Below are positions 32,182 to 41,118 of a stretch of 64,000 nucleotides of DNA, piece by piece. The stretch covers positions 1-64,000 of the forward strand of contig CAJUFB010000003.1 of the NCBI GenBank assembly GCA_910585805.1, in the 5' to 3' direction. Numbering within the stretch: the stretch's first letter is position 1; every line of letters begins with the position of its first letter. The position numbers were made by a program, and so were the translations under genes. The notes under the pieces were generated by a model. The model had not been told where the DNA came from. It made no database searches and saw nothing but the letters and a program-made list of their open reading frames with translations. Source of the DNA: an uncultured Acetatifactor sp. (GTDB lineage: Bacteria; Bacillota; Clostridia; Lachnospirales; Lachnospiraceae).

Positions 32182-32892
32182 TGCTGCATAAACGGATGAA
32201 GTCCTCAGAGACGGAGCCGTGAGAAAAGAGGAATCAGGAGGGATTTATGTTATCCATTGCGAGGAACGGGAATAGGGCAAACTAAATATTTGCCGGGCAG
32301 TTTGTTTCCCTTTGGGAGTCTGCCCGAATGCCGGTGGTAATCTGCCGGTGTATCTGTCTTGTCGGGTGCTTAACATATTCCGAATGATTGATTTCATATA
32401 GAACAATGTACAGCAATAAAAGGTTCGCAAAGTATATTTTATTGTCGCAGGTTCATTGCAGAATGGAAGGAGAGCATGGCTGAGAGGCCGTGTTTTTTGT
32501 GCTTTAAAAATGAACGGGAGGGGCAGAGGTCTTTTTCTGCGGAATTTGTCATGGAGTGTATTGAATGACTCTGTATGCTGACAACTGCGGTCAGGCTGTA
32601 AATTGGTTTTGGAAATGATGGCTATGGTGAAATGTGCCTGCAGGACAGATACCATGGTCTTTTTTTGCTCAAAAACATCGTGGAAGGGTTGGGGGTTAAG
32701 CCGTTCTCTTTGTATTTCAAGGCTTTTTCCTGCAGAAGCTGCAACAGTTATTTTCCCACAATTCCAAGGAGAAATGAATATCATAGAGACAAAAAATATC
32801 CAAAACATACCGCAGAGCTGTCACCAGGAAGGGCTGGGAGAAAGAATCAGGAGTCAGTGTGAGAGCAGCAACTAAATGAGGAGAAAAAGAAA
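32182..32892 (+). other. Long transcribed leader without a convincing gene
   Basis: Downstream of a good promoter, TCCTC...ACGGAGCCGT...GAGGA can fold (about 32202-32233). AGGAGGG at 32236-32242 then precedes a 12-codon frame (MLSIARNGNRAN, 32247-32285). A GGGCAAACT/AGTTTG stem follows. The remainder to 32892 has only short unrecognised frames. It may be a structured leader, the site of a lost gene, or an unrecognised RNA. Confidence 0.35.
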
Positions 32893-34189
32893 ATGGATAG
32901 AATGGAAATCAGTTTGGAATTTGACAAGATAAAGATGAAATGGGCGGAATGCGCCCTGACGGAAGCGGCAAGGAAAGCCATACAGGACACCCGCCTGATC
33001 CTGTCGGAGACGGAGTTGGCCGCCAGACTGCGGGAGACCACGGAAAGTCGGCAGATGCTGGAGAAATGCGGCACGCCGCCGCTGACAGCCCTGGAGGGGA
33101 TAGAGGAGCTGCTGGCCGTGGCGGAAAAGGGACAGTGCCTGACACCCCGGGAGCTGGAAAAGACAGCAATCGCGCTGGTGGCGTTGGAACGGCTGAAAAG
33201 CTATCTGGAAAGAGGGAAAGCTTATGAGATACCCCTGGCATATTATGAGGAAAATCTGAATCCCCTGGAGGAACTGCGGGAACAGTTATACTGCAGACCG
33301 CCAGGATTTACAGTGATGCCTCCGGGAAAATACCTGGCTGGCGGTCTGCAGTCGGGTTGTACTGCAAATTCAACCGGTGTGCAGTATAAGATACCAGATC
33401 TGGAACGAACAGGTTTCCGACAATGCCTCAAAGCTGCTGAAGAGCCTGCGGGGCGATATTCTCCGGGCGGAGGATAAGATGCGGGAAAAGGTGGAGGCTG
33501 TCATGCGCGCCAATAAGGATTGCATGTCCGACCATTTCAGCACCATCCGCAACGGGCATGTGTGCATTCCGGTGAAAAAGGAGTACAAATTTAAGATCAG
33601 CGGTATCCTGATCGACAAATCCTCCACGGGCAGCACCCTGTTTATAGAGCCCTCCGCCTCGGCGAAGTATTACGAAGAACTGCAGGAACTGCGCATGGAC
33701 GAAGAGAACGAGGTGCGGAGGATTCTGTATGAACTGACTGCTCTGGTTGCGGAAAACGGAGAGATTATGACGCAGAATATCCGAATGATGGAGAAACTGG
33801 ATTTCATTTTTTCCAGAGGAAAGCTTTCGGAAAGCTATCATGGAACGGAACCGAAAATAATCGAAGAAAGACGCATTTATCTGCGAAACGCCAGACATCC
33901 GCTGATGGACAGGGACATTTGTGTGCCGCTGCAGTTCTCTCTGGGAGAAGGCGTAAGGGGAATCGTAATAACCGGGCCCAATACCGGAGGGAAGACCGTG
34001 GCCATCAAGACCGTGGCGTTAAGCTGCCTGATGGCCCAGTGCGGGCTGCATGTGGCCTGCGAGGAGGCGGAGATCTGCATGAACCGCAATATCCTCTGTG
34101 ATATCGGGGACGGTCAGAATCTGTCGGAAAATCTCTCCACCTTTTCGGCCCATATCGTCAATGTGCTGGATATTCTGAAACGGGTGATC
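32893..34189 (+). pseudogene. MutS-family ATPase gene, frameshifted by a 98-bp insertion and 3'-truncated
   Basis: The first part (MDRMEISLEFDKIKMKWAE to NPLEELREQL) and the second (RYQIWNEQVSDNASKLLKS to NVLDILKRV) are consecutive segments of a MutS2-like protein. The core domain and the Walker A motif VITGPNTGGKTVAIKTVALSCLMAQ are present. Between them, at 33289-33386, lies a TA-flanked 98-bp element that shifts the frame by one. Removing the element plus one TA restores REQL-RYQIWNEQ exactly. After ILKRV (about 34189) the expected Walker B (DELGSGTDP-type) and the rest are missing and an unrelated basic tail follows to a stop at 34450. MutS2-like proteins act on DNA branches or in ribosome rescue; this copy cannot be functional. 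Confidence 0.9.
33289..33386 (+). mobile_element. 98-bp TA-flanked palindromic miniature element, copy A (inside mutS-family gene)
   Basis: The element starts TACTGCAGACCGCCAG and ends GTGCAGTA, with TA on both sides (33287-33288 and 33387-33388) as a target duplication. Imperfect terminal inverted repeats of about 26 bp (TACTGCA-ACCG----ATTT-CAGT on both ends) enclose a nested hairpin (CTGCAGACCGCCAG with CTGGCGGTCTGCAG). It is identical over all 98 bases to the reverse complement of copy B at 50922-51019. It encodes nothing. Confidence 0.9.
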
Positions 34190-34406
34190 AGATATAGAAC
34201 AAGGAAGGAGGACGATAGAAAAAATCAGTTGAAAAAATTCCGGAATCATGATAAGATGAGTCTAAGCAGATTTTCTACAGATTCTGAATATCAAAGAGAC
34301 AAATCCTGTAAATCAGAAAATTCCTGCTTAAAAATTCATGTAAACAGAAGCGGGAGCTTCGGAAGGATAGCGAATCTCCCGGAAAAGGGCAGAAGGGAGA
34401 CAAGAA
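34190..34406. other. Junction between truncated mutS-family gene and nuclease gene
   Basis: The mutS frame runs on here as a lysine/serine-rich tail unlike the family. The base composition becomes AT-richer, suggesting DNA brought in with the following Rpn-type gene. No terminal repeats were recognised. Confidence 0.45.
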
Positions 34407-35258
34407 ATGGCAGAAAAGGACATTCTGGAAAAGATACTGATAACGCATAACGACGTATTTGCGGATTGTGAAAACGCACTGGCATACGGCGGGCGGAAAC
34501 GGATCAAAGCGGAGGACATTTATCCGGCGCCGACAGAAAGCTTCTACAGTACAAAAGATAAAGTCCACAGTCAGTTTGAGGATGTGAGCGCATACCTGAT
34601 GGAAAGAGGAGAAATAAAGCTGCAGTTTCTCATAGGCAATGAGACTGCTTTAGAGGGAAGGCAGGTCTTGCGGAAGGCCTCTTATCAAGGGGGTGCCTAT
34701 CGGGCGCAGCTGGAGTCAGGCAGACCGGCATACCCTGTAATCGGCATGGTGATAGACTGGACACGGAAAGGCACACGGATTCCGTTGAGTCTCCATGAAC
34801 TTTTGAAACGTGAGGGGGCGTCTGACGAAGACCTGGAGCGGGTGGATGATGTGAAACTGGAAGTCTATCACATGAATAATCTGTCCGCAGAAGTCAGAGC
34901 ACGCTTTGTCAGTGATATGGGGTTTGTGGTGGATTATCTGAATGAAGGAAGCTTTGAAAACCGCAGAAACCAGAAAATTGTCCATGTAGAAGCGCTGTGC
35001 GAAATGATGGAGGCCCTTACCGGAGATATGCGTTTTACGGAACATATAGGGGAACTGCTGAAAAAACAGGAAGATAGAAAGGAGATTGCCATGTGTGAAT
35101 ATATTGATTTGTTGGAAGCGAGAGGAGAATCGAAAGGGGAAAACCGTCTTGCGGAACTGATACAGGCTCTCCTGAAAGAGAAAAAGTTCAGCGAGATAGA
35201 AGCAGCGGCCGGAAATCGCGAGAAGCGTCATGAATTATATGCCCAGTATGGCATCTGA
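34407..35258 (+). CDS. Rpn-type PD-(D/E)XK nuclease family protein
   Basis: The 283-residue protein starts after AGAAGGGAGACAAGAA. It resembles the PD-(D/E)XK nuclease/Rpn 'transposase' group of Clostridia: an N-terminal block (ILITHNDVFADCENALAYGG, AEDIYPAPTESFYS), the core DVSAYLMERGEIKLQFLIGNET, followed by RPAYPVIGMVIDW, KLEVYHMNNLS and EMMEALTGDMRF. The charged C-terminal helix (LEARGESKGENRLAELIQALLKEKKFSEIEAAAG) is typical. Rpn proteins cut DNA and promote recombination. It sits exactly where the mutS-family gene loses its 3' half, so it may have been involved in that rearrangement. The product appears intact. Confidence 0.75.
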   Translation: MAEKDILEKILITHNDVFADCENALAYGGRKRIKAEDIYPAPTESFYSTKDKVHSQFEDVSAYLMERGEIKLQFLIGNETALEGRQVLRKASYQGGAYRAQLESGRPAYPVIGMVIDWTRKGTRIPLSLHELLKREGASDEDLERVDDVKLEVYHMNNLSAEVRARFVSDMGFVVDYLNEGSFENRRNQKIVHVEALCEMMEALTGDMRFTEHIGELLKKQEDRKEIAMCEYIDLLEARGESKGENRLAELIQALLKEKKFSEIEAAAGNREKRHELYAQYGI

Positions 35259-35305
35259 AAAAACAGGTATCAGGCAAAAAGTCCATTTTAAGCTGGAGGG
35301 GCATT

Positions 35306-36187
35306 ATGAATGATGCAAGGCAGATCACAATCACACATATTCCGGAAATATCCGCAATCTACTTTGCACTGTTACAATGTGGATATGACTATTATGCCAT
35401 TGAGCGAAGCCGGGATCAAATTGAAGGCATTCAAAAGTTTATCGGTGTGGAAGATGTTCCGTCTTTCTTCTCCGGGATTCGGCAAAATACCTGTCAGGTC
35501 TATCCGTACTGGCCTCGTGCAGCAATCCTGGAGACCGCAGCATTTTACTTGCTGCCGGACCATTCACGGTTTCGGGATTATGAGGTTTTCCGTAGCCGTA
35601 TTATGTCTGCCGGCAATATTTCCAACTATGAACGGGGTCAAAAGCTTTGGGATTGGATAGAGGATTTTCCGGTGGCAATTTCCAAGGTTTTTTCCAGCGA
35701 TTTCTTTTGCCGTTATCTGGAATGGGAAAACAGGTGGGCAGCAGAGCTGAACATGCAATATAAAGCAGAGTTGAGACTGGTTCAATCCTGTTTGGATGTG
35801 TGTACATCCAAATACGATTCGCCTGTACAGGATATTCGGATTGTAATAAATCCTGTCAAATGTGTGTATTCTGCCGACTACCATCTGGAGAGAAATTGTT
35901 TCATATTCAGTTCCGGCGTATTCCGGGTAGATTCTGTAATACATGAATTTCTGCACCATGTTGTCCATCATGTTGTGGCTGAGATTGCGGACATCGTTCT
36001 GGAAAACAGACAAGTTTATCCTGGTATCGATGCTTCCTACTATCTGTCTGGTAACAATGCCGGACAGCTTAACGCCTTTGAGGAATACGCTGTTCGGGAA
36101 CTGACAAAGTATGTCCTGCAGGAGCGCTGCCCGGAAAGCATTGTGGCCTTTTTGCGGCGCCTGGTGAAAGGAGGGCAGGATGAATAA
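35306..36187 (+). CDS. Unknown protein with HEFLH zinc-protease motif
   Basis: I do not recognise this 293-residue protein. It starts after CTGGAGGGGC and is soluble, with no signal peptide. Near residue 213 it has SVIHEFLHHVVHHVVAEIAD, containing HEFLH, which fits the HExxH zinc site of gluzincin-like metallopeptidases, with Glu/Asp residues (NAFEEYAVRELTKYV) about 40 residues on that could supply the third ligand. The N-terminal ~190 residues are Tyr/Phe-rich. Its end overlaps the start of the next gene by eight bases, and that product also carries an HExxH motif, so they are probably a functional pair. Function is unknown. Confidence 0.7.
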   Translation: MNDARQITITHIPEISAIYFALLQCGYDYYAIERSRDQIEGIQKFIGVEDVPSFFSGIRQNTCQVYPYWPRAAILETAAFYLLPDHSRFRDYEVFRSRIMSAGNISNYERGQKLWDWIEDFPVAISKVFSSDFFCRYLEWENRWAAELNMQYKAELRLVQSCLDVCTSKYDSPVQDIRIVINPVKCVYSADYHLERNCFIFSSGVFRVDSVIHEFLHHVVHHVVAEIADIVLENRQVYPGIDASYYLSGNNAGQLNAFEEYAVRELTKYVLQERCPESIVAFLRRLVKGGQDE

Positions 36188-37115
36188 AGAAATCTACTAT
36201 GGATATATAGTCAGAGGCGATCTGCATGGTGCGATCAACTATGTAAAGCAGTTTCCGGAACAGGCGGCTCTCTATGACCGCTTTCTGGCAATATTTGACC
36301 GGGAACAGTATATATCTTATGAAGTGAATGATATACTGAACGATATTTTGATAATTTATCAGCAGTATTACCGTGATGTATTTTATCTCTGTATGGGCAA
36401 AGAGCAGGCTGCTGCCAAACTGAGGGACCGGCTGGCAGAGAGAATCGGGATTGCCGATAAGGAAATGGAACTGTGGGATTTGGAGCAGCATCAGCTTCCG
36501 GAATTGTTTCAGCGCCAGGGCCTTCATTTCATGGGTGGCAGAACCGGCGGTTATTACGGCTCGTATATTTGGCGGACAACTGAAATTGTGTCTTATGATG
36601 TAGAACTTCCGGACGGTATTCAGACCTGCTCGGTAAAACTTCTGGATGGTTTTATTGCCCGGAGCTGGGCGGATTATCTTTCGTTCGGAGAGATCGGCTC
36701 CGGAGGATGGGCAGACCGTGACGGTTTTGTCAACTGTGTCAAATCCGCGTGGGATTTTGAGAGCGAGAGCTTCCGCATTTCTTTGCTGAAACATGAAGCC
36801 CGGCATGTACGGGATCTGCAGGCCAATCAAGAGATGTCTTCCCAGGATCTGGAGTACAGGGCAAAGCTGGTGGAACTGATCTATTCCAGCGAGAGAAATC
36901 TGCTCCTGACATTTGCGCAGGAAGCCGATTCTGAGGATAAAAGCAACGGTCACGCCATGGCGGCGTATCGGATCGTACAGGGATTCTCCGCTGCCATGGG
37001 GGCGGAGGGGATTGATTTTGCCGCAATCCCTATGGAAAAGATACAGACTGTTGCAAGAGAGCTGTTTGAGAAAAGCGAAAAGGATATGGTGAATAACAGG
37101 GAAGCAAAAAAGTAA
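36180..37115 (+). CDS. Unknown protein with HEARH zinc-protease motif
   Basis: This 311-residue soluble protein is unrecognised beyond its motif. LLKHEARHVRDLQANQEMSSQDLEYRAKLVELIYS (from about residue 203) contains HEARH, with Glu (DLEYRAKLVE) about 20-25 residues later as a plausible third zinc ligand, the spacing of a gluzincin. A Gly/Tyr-rich segment (MGGRTGGYYGSYIWRTTE) precedes it. It starts with GGAGGG upstream inside the preceding gene and overlaps it by eight bases, implying translational coupling. The two proteins are not obviously homologous outside the motif. It may be a two-component intracellular protease, stress or toxin-like pair; this is speculation. Confidence 0.7.
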   Translation: MNKEIYYGYIVRGDLHGAINYVKQFPEQAALYDRFLAIFDREQYISYEVNDILNDILIIYQQYYRDVFYLCMGKEQAAAKLRDRLAERIGIADKEMELWDLEQHQLPELFQRQGLHFMGGRTGGYYGSYIWRTTEIVSYDVELPDGIQTCSVKLLDGFIARSWADYLSFGEIGSGGWADRDGFVNCVKSAWDFESESFRISLLKHEARHVRDLQANQEMSSQDLEYRAKLVELIYSSERNLLLTFAQEADSEDKSNGHAMAAYRIVQGFSAAMGAEGIDFAAIPMEKIQTVARELFEKSEKDMVNNREAKK

Positions 37116-37233
37116 AGTCAGGAGGCCGATGAAATTCGGTGAAGGTTCGGCAGAGTTGCCCGCTGGGGCTATTGGGAAATCATGGGATGAAGACGCGGTT
37201 TCTATTTGTTTCTCAAAGTACTGATCAGGAAAG

Positions 37234-37262
37234 TGGACTTTTTGGCTGCGATATGGTATACT
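37234..37262 (+). promoter_or_regulatory. Promoter for the hybrid histidine kinase
   Basis: TGGACT (37234-37239) and TATACT (37257-37262) are spaced by 17 bases, 51 bases before the kinase start. Confidence 0.6.
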
Positions 37263-37312
37263 GACCACCAAAGCAATGCGGTTCCTGAGAGGTACCATAG
37301 GAGGGCGTCTTT

Positions 37313-40183
37313 ATGGGCAATTTGTGGGGTTTTTTTGAGAATATCAACGAGATTGTATATGTTGCGAATATAGAAACTTATGAATTGGTTTATATGAATA
37401 AAAGGGCGCGGGAGGTATTTGGAGTGGGCTCTCCGGCGGAAGTCAGGGGGAAACGGTGCTACCAGATTCTCAGGGGAAGCGATGTCCCCTGCATGTTCTG
37501 CTGCAGCGGCATGTGCAATCCGGACTGCTTTGAGCAGCAGTACTTTCAGCCGCATCTGAACAGGCATTTTTTGCTTCGCAGTACCATTCTGGAGGAGAAC
37601 GGGAAAAGGTACCGCCTTGAAATGGCATTTGACGTAAGCAGCCATGAGCAGCAGAGAAGCATGGTGCAGAATGTCCAGAACCTGGAAGCCATCATCAATG
37701 AAGGGCTCAGAGTGGCCCTGTTGGAGGAGACGCCGGACCAGTCCCTGGAAGTGCTGCTGGCATACCTTGGCAAGGCGTTATCCGGAGAGCGGACTTATAT
37801 ATTTGAACGAAATTCATCCGGAGGAGACGACAATACTTACGAGTGGGTGGCTCCCGGGGTGCGCCCGGAGAAGGTGAATCTGCAGAATGTCCCTCCGGAG
37901 GTCTGTGCGAGCTGGTATCGGAATTTCAGCATCGGCGGGCATATTGTGATAAATGATCTGGAAGACATCCGGCAGAGCGATCCGCTTCAGTATGAGAATC
38001 TGAAGCAGCAGGATATTCATTCCCTTGTAGTAGTCCCTCTGTTTGATGACAACAGGATCATCGGGTTTTACGGTGTGGACAATCCGCCGGTGAAAGCTCT
38101 GGGGTACACTTCCAATATGCTTCAGACGGCGGCATACTTTATCGTTTCCTCCCTGCGGCGGCGTAATCTTGTCAGGGAGCTTGAAAAGCGGAGCCATAAT
38201 GTCCTCTATGCCCTGAATGTGGACTATATAAGCATCTATCAGGTGGATTTTCTCACGGACACATGCCAGATTTACCGGGAAAACGAGTTTCAGGGGAAAG
38301 AGCAGCCTTTCAGCTTTGCGGACAGTTATCAGGGGGCTATGGACCAGTATATTTCCAGGTATGTGATCCAGCAGGACCAGGAAAGGCTCCGCGTGGTGAC
38401 CCGGAAAGAGTATATCCTGTCTCAGCTGAAAAATAAAAAGAAATATTACGTCCGGTACCAGGTGAAGGACAATCTGCCGGGGTTAAAGAACATGGAGATC
38501 CATTTCTCTGTCACGGGAAAGGAGGCGGAAGAGGAGAGCGCGATTTTTGCTTTCCGGGATGTCAATGCCGTGGTGGAGCAGGAAGAAAGGTATAGACTGG
38601 AAGCCAGACAGAGCATGGAGGACATCCTGGAGGGCGCCAGAACCGGCATCTGGACCATTGAGCTGGAAGAGGGATGCGAACCCAGGATGTATGCGGACAG
38701 AACCATGCGGATGCTCCTGGAAGTGCCGGAGGATGTGGAGCCGGAGGCGTGCTATCGGCACTGGTATGAAAACATCGACCCGGATTATACTGAGATGGTC
38801 CGGGAGGCAGTGAGGGAGATACTGGAATCCGGGCGTTCCGAGGTGGTGTATCCCTGGAATCATCCCACGCTGGGGAAGATTTATGTCCGCTGCGGCGGCA
38901 TACCGGATAAGAAGTTTAAAAAACCCGGCGCATGTCTCAACGGATACCATCAGGATATCACGGACATCATGGTGACCCGGAAGAAGCAGGAGCAGGCTAT
39001 TATGGAACTGTTGGAGAAGGTGAGGCGGGCTAATTCGGCCAAGAGTGAATTTCTCTCCCACATGTCCCATGACCTCCGCACTCCCATCAACGGAATCCTG
39101 GGTATGCTCACCATTATGGAACACACCGGGGAAGAGCCGCGAAAGCAGAAGGAGTGCCTGGAGAAGATCCGCGTGTCTACGGAGCATCTGCTGGCGCTTG
39201 TGAACGATGTCCTTCAGGTCAGCAGACTGGAGAGCGGCAGGCCGGCCGGCGTGGAGGAATCCTTTGAGCTTCGTGATACCCTGGAACAGTGCATGATGAT
39301 CATGTCACCCCATGCGGAGGCGGCAGGTATCCGCCTGGTGTTGGAGGAGGTTAGTCTGTGCCATGGCAGGCTGGTGGGAAATCCGCTGCAGCTGAGGCAG
39401 ATTTTGACGAGTCTTATCGACAATGCAGTGAAATATAATCGGCCGGGGGGCTCCGCATTTCTTCAGGTGAAAGAGATTTCCGCGGAGAACGGTTCCGCCA
39501 CATACGAGTTTGTGGTCAGAGATACCGGAATCGGCATAGGGGAAGATTTTAAAGAGCATATTTTCGAGCCTTTCACCCAGGAAAATCCGGGTGCAAGGAC
39601 CAGCTATACCGGTGCCGGGCTTGGCTTGTCCATTGTAAAGAAGCTGGCAGACCAGATGGGAGGCGCGGTTGAGGTGGAGAGCCGGATTGGGGAGGGCAGT
39701 CTGTTCCGGGTTACCCTGTCCATTCCGCTCGACACGAAGGAAACCGCAGAGCCTGTTGACAGGAGAGCAGACGAGCGTGCCGATATCTCGGGAATGCGTG
39801 TCCTTCTGGTGGAGGATAACGAGGTCAACTGCGAAATCGTGGAATTTGTTCTGAAACAGGCTGGCGCATCGGTGGTCACGGCAAACGACGGAAAAGCTGC
39901 AGTGGATGCCTTTCAGTCGTCGGCTCACGGAGCATTCGACTGCATCCTGATGGACTTGATGATGCCGGTGATGAGCGGATTTGAGGCCACCCGCACGATT
40001 CGCAGTCTGGACAGACCTGACGCGGGATGTGTGCCCATCATTGCCCTGTCGGCCAACGCATTTGAGGAGGATATTGCGATGGCGAAGGATGCCGGGATGA
40101 ACGAGCATTTGACGAAACCGGTGGATATGGATAAAATGTTCCGGGTGATGCGGCATCTGAAAACGGATTGCCGGAACATATAA
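37313..40183 (+). CDS. Hybrid sensor histidine kinase/response regulator
   Basis: The 956-residue protein starts MGNLWGFFENINEIVYVANIET, a PAS-like domain with an unusual Cys cluster (CYQILRGSDVPCMFCCSGMC, about residues 46-65). A GAF-like domain (about 125-290), further PAS-like sensing regions (to about 560) and a HisKA domain follow; the phospho-acceptor His is near 586 in SHMSHDLRTPINGILGM. Next come an HATPase domain (IDNAVKYNRPGG, RDTGIGIG, GAGLGLSIVKKL) and a C-terminal receiver (LLVEDNEVNCEIVE, phospho-acceptor Asp near 881 in CILMDLMMPVMSG, Lys in HLTKPV). No transmembrane segment is seen, so it senses an intracellular signal. There is no HPt or output domain and no partner gene, so downstream targets are unknown. 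Transcribed alone. Confidence 0.93.
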   Translation: MGNLWGFFENINEIVYVANIETYELVYMNKRAREVFGVGSPAEVRGKRCYQILRGSDVPCMFCCSGMCNPDCFEQQYFQPHLNRHFLLRSTILEENGKRYRLEMAFDVSSHEQQRSMVQNVQNLEAIINEGLRVALLEETPDQSLEVLLAYLGKALSGERTYIFERNSSGGDDNTYEWVAPGVRPEKVNLQNVPPEVCASWYRNFSIGGHIVINDLEDIRQSDPLQYENLKQQDIHSLVVVPLFDDNRIIGFYGVDNPPVKALGYTSNMLQTAAYFIVSSLRRRNLVRELEKRSHNVLYALNVDYISIYQVDFLTDTCQIYRENEFQGKEQPFSFADSYQGAMDQYISRYVIQQDQERLRVVTRKEYILSQLKNKKKYYVRYQVKDNLPGLKNMEIHFSVTGKEAEEESAIFAFRDVNAVVEQEERYRLEARQSMEDILEGARTGIWTIELEEGCEPRMYADRTMRMLLEVPEDVEPEACYRHWYENIDPDYTEMVREAVREILESGRSEVVYPWNHPTLGKIYVRCGGIPDKKFKKPGACLNGYHQDITDIMVTRKKQEQAIMELLEKVRRANSAKSEFLSHMSHDLRTPINGILGMLTIMEHTGEEPRKQKECLEKIRVSTEHLLALVNDVLQVSRLESGRPAGVEESFELRDTLEQCMMIMSPHAEAAGIRLVLEEVSLCHGRLVGNPLQLRQILTSLIDNAVKYNRPGGSAFLQVKEISAENGSATYEFVVRDTGIGIGEDFKEHIFEPFTQENPGARTSYTGAGLGLSIVKKLADQMGGAVEVESRIGEGSLFRVTLSIPLDTKETAEPVDRRADERADISGMRVLLVEDNEVNCEIVEFVLKQAGASVVTANDGKAAVDAFQSSAHGAFDCILMDLMMPVMSGFEATRTIRSLDRPDAGCVPIIALSANAFEEDIAMAKDAGMNEHLTKPVDMDKMFRVMRHLKTDCRNI

Positions 40184-40519
40184 ACGTTATTAGCGCGTTG
40201 GAGGCGTTTGGACAGAGTCCGTCCTGCCTGGACGTAGCCTGCCGGTGAGATTGGCAGACAGATCAGGACTGCAAAGCATGTGGCGAAGAGGAATAATCGG
40301 GGCGGCAGGAAGCGGTTGAGATCTGCGGTGTCGGAACGGGAGGCGCCGATACCGACACGGGAGATTGGTATGACATATATTGATATCCCGAAAAACATAT
40401 ATGCATAAACAGGGGCATCTGCCGGAGAAATGGCGGGTGTCCTTTTTTAATTTTATATGAAACTTTTTCGTCGCTGGTAATATCTAATCATACAGAACGG
40501 TACGAAGGAGGTGGAACAA
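40184..40519 (+). other. Intergenic region with terminator and sigma-gene leader
   Basis: The GC-rich 230 bases after the kinase gene contain no recognised gene. GGGGCATCTGCC (40412-40423) can pair with GGCGGGTGTCC (40432-40442) before TTTTTT, a terminator for the kinase. Then GAAACTTTTTCGTCG (about 40459) precedes the sigma gene and resembles ECF-type promoter sequence (AAC and CGTC elements), but spacing is unclear. Confidence 0.5.
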
Positions 40520-41071
40520 TTGTTCTTTCCAGGAAAAAAAGAAAAAGCAAACAGAGATCTGGTGGAACAGATTATTTTGGAGAAATACAATCAATATTAC
40601 CGTTTGGCTTACAGCTATGTCCATAATGAGGCGGATGCCTGTGACATCGTACAAAACGGCGCATATAAGGCAATCCGGAGCAGTCATACCCTGAGGCAGC
40701 CGGAATATGTGCAGACATGGGTGTACCGCATTATGCTGAATGAATGCTTCGGATATGCAGGGATGCCCCAATACCGTTCCTTTGAACAGATGCTGGAAGA
40801 GAACGGAACAGAAACGGGGACTTTGGACAGCTATGAGAATATTGACCTGCATCGGGCCCTGGATACGCTTCCGGCCGGAGACAGGGCGGTGATCATCCTG
40901 AAATATTTCGAGGATAAAAAGCTGGAGGAAATTGCGGACATTCTGGATGAAAATGTCAACACCATAAAAAGCAGATTATACCGCAGTCTGAAAAAGCTTC
41001 GGGGAATCCTGGCTGAACCCGATCAGGAACAAGGCCTGAAGGACACGAAACTGATATCATCAAAAAGATAA
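40520..41071 (+). CDS. ECF RNA polymerase sigma factor (SigV-like)
   Basis: AAGGAGG at 40505-40511 best serves the TTG at 40520, giving 183 residues; the GTG at 40511 would overlap its own ribosome site. Sigma-70 region 2 is visible as YNQYYRLAYSYVHNEADACDIVQNGAYKAIR and VQTWVYRIMLNECF. Region 4 is visible as LPAGDRAVIILKYFEDKKLEEIADILDENVNTIKSRLYRSLKKL. The next gene encodes an RsiV-like anti-sigma factor, so this is a SigV-type envelope-stress sigma. In Bacillus subtilis SigV responds to lysozyme and turns on wall modification genes. That analogy is inferred here; the targets are not visible. Confidence 0.9.
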   Translation: MFFPGKKEKANRDLVEQIILEKYNQYYRLAYSYVHNEADACDIVQNGAYKAIRSSHTLRQPEYVQTWVYRIMLNECFGYAGMPQYRSFEQMLEENGTETGTLDSYENIDLHRALDTLPAGDRAVIILKYFEDKKLEEIADILDENVNTIKSRLYRSLKKLRGILAEPDQEQGLKDTKLISSKR

Positions 41072-41118
41072 ACTCACTACGAACAGCAGGGTCCACCCGG
41101 AGCGGAAAAGGAGGCACA

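Noticed and set aside
32190..32245. Structured leader considered as a known riboswitch class
   Set aside because: The TCCTC/GAGGA and ACGG/CCGT pairings do not match a riboswitch consensus I can name, so only an unspecified leader is reported.
32245..32808. 187-codon minus-strand frame in the mutS leader region
   Set aside because: It has no ribosome site or motif, and the plus strand carries a promoter reading through the same DNA.
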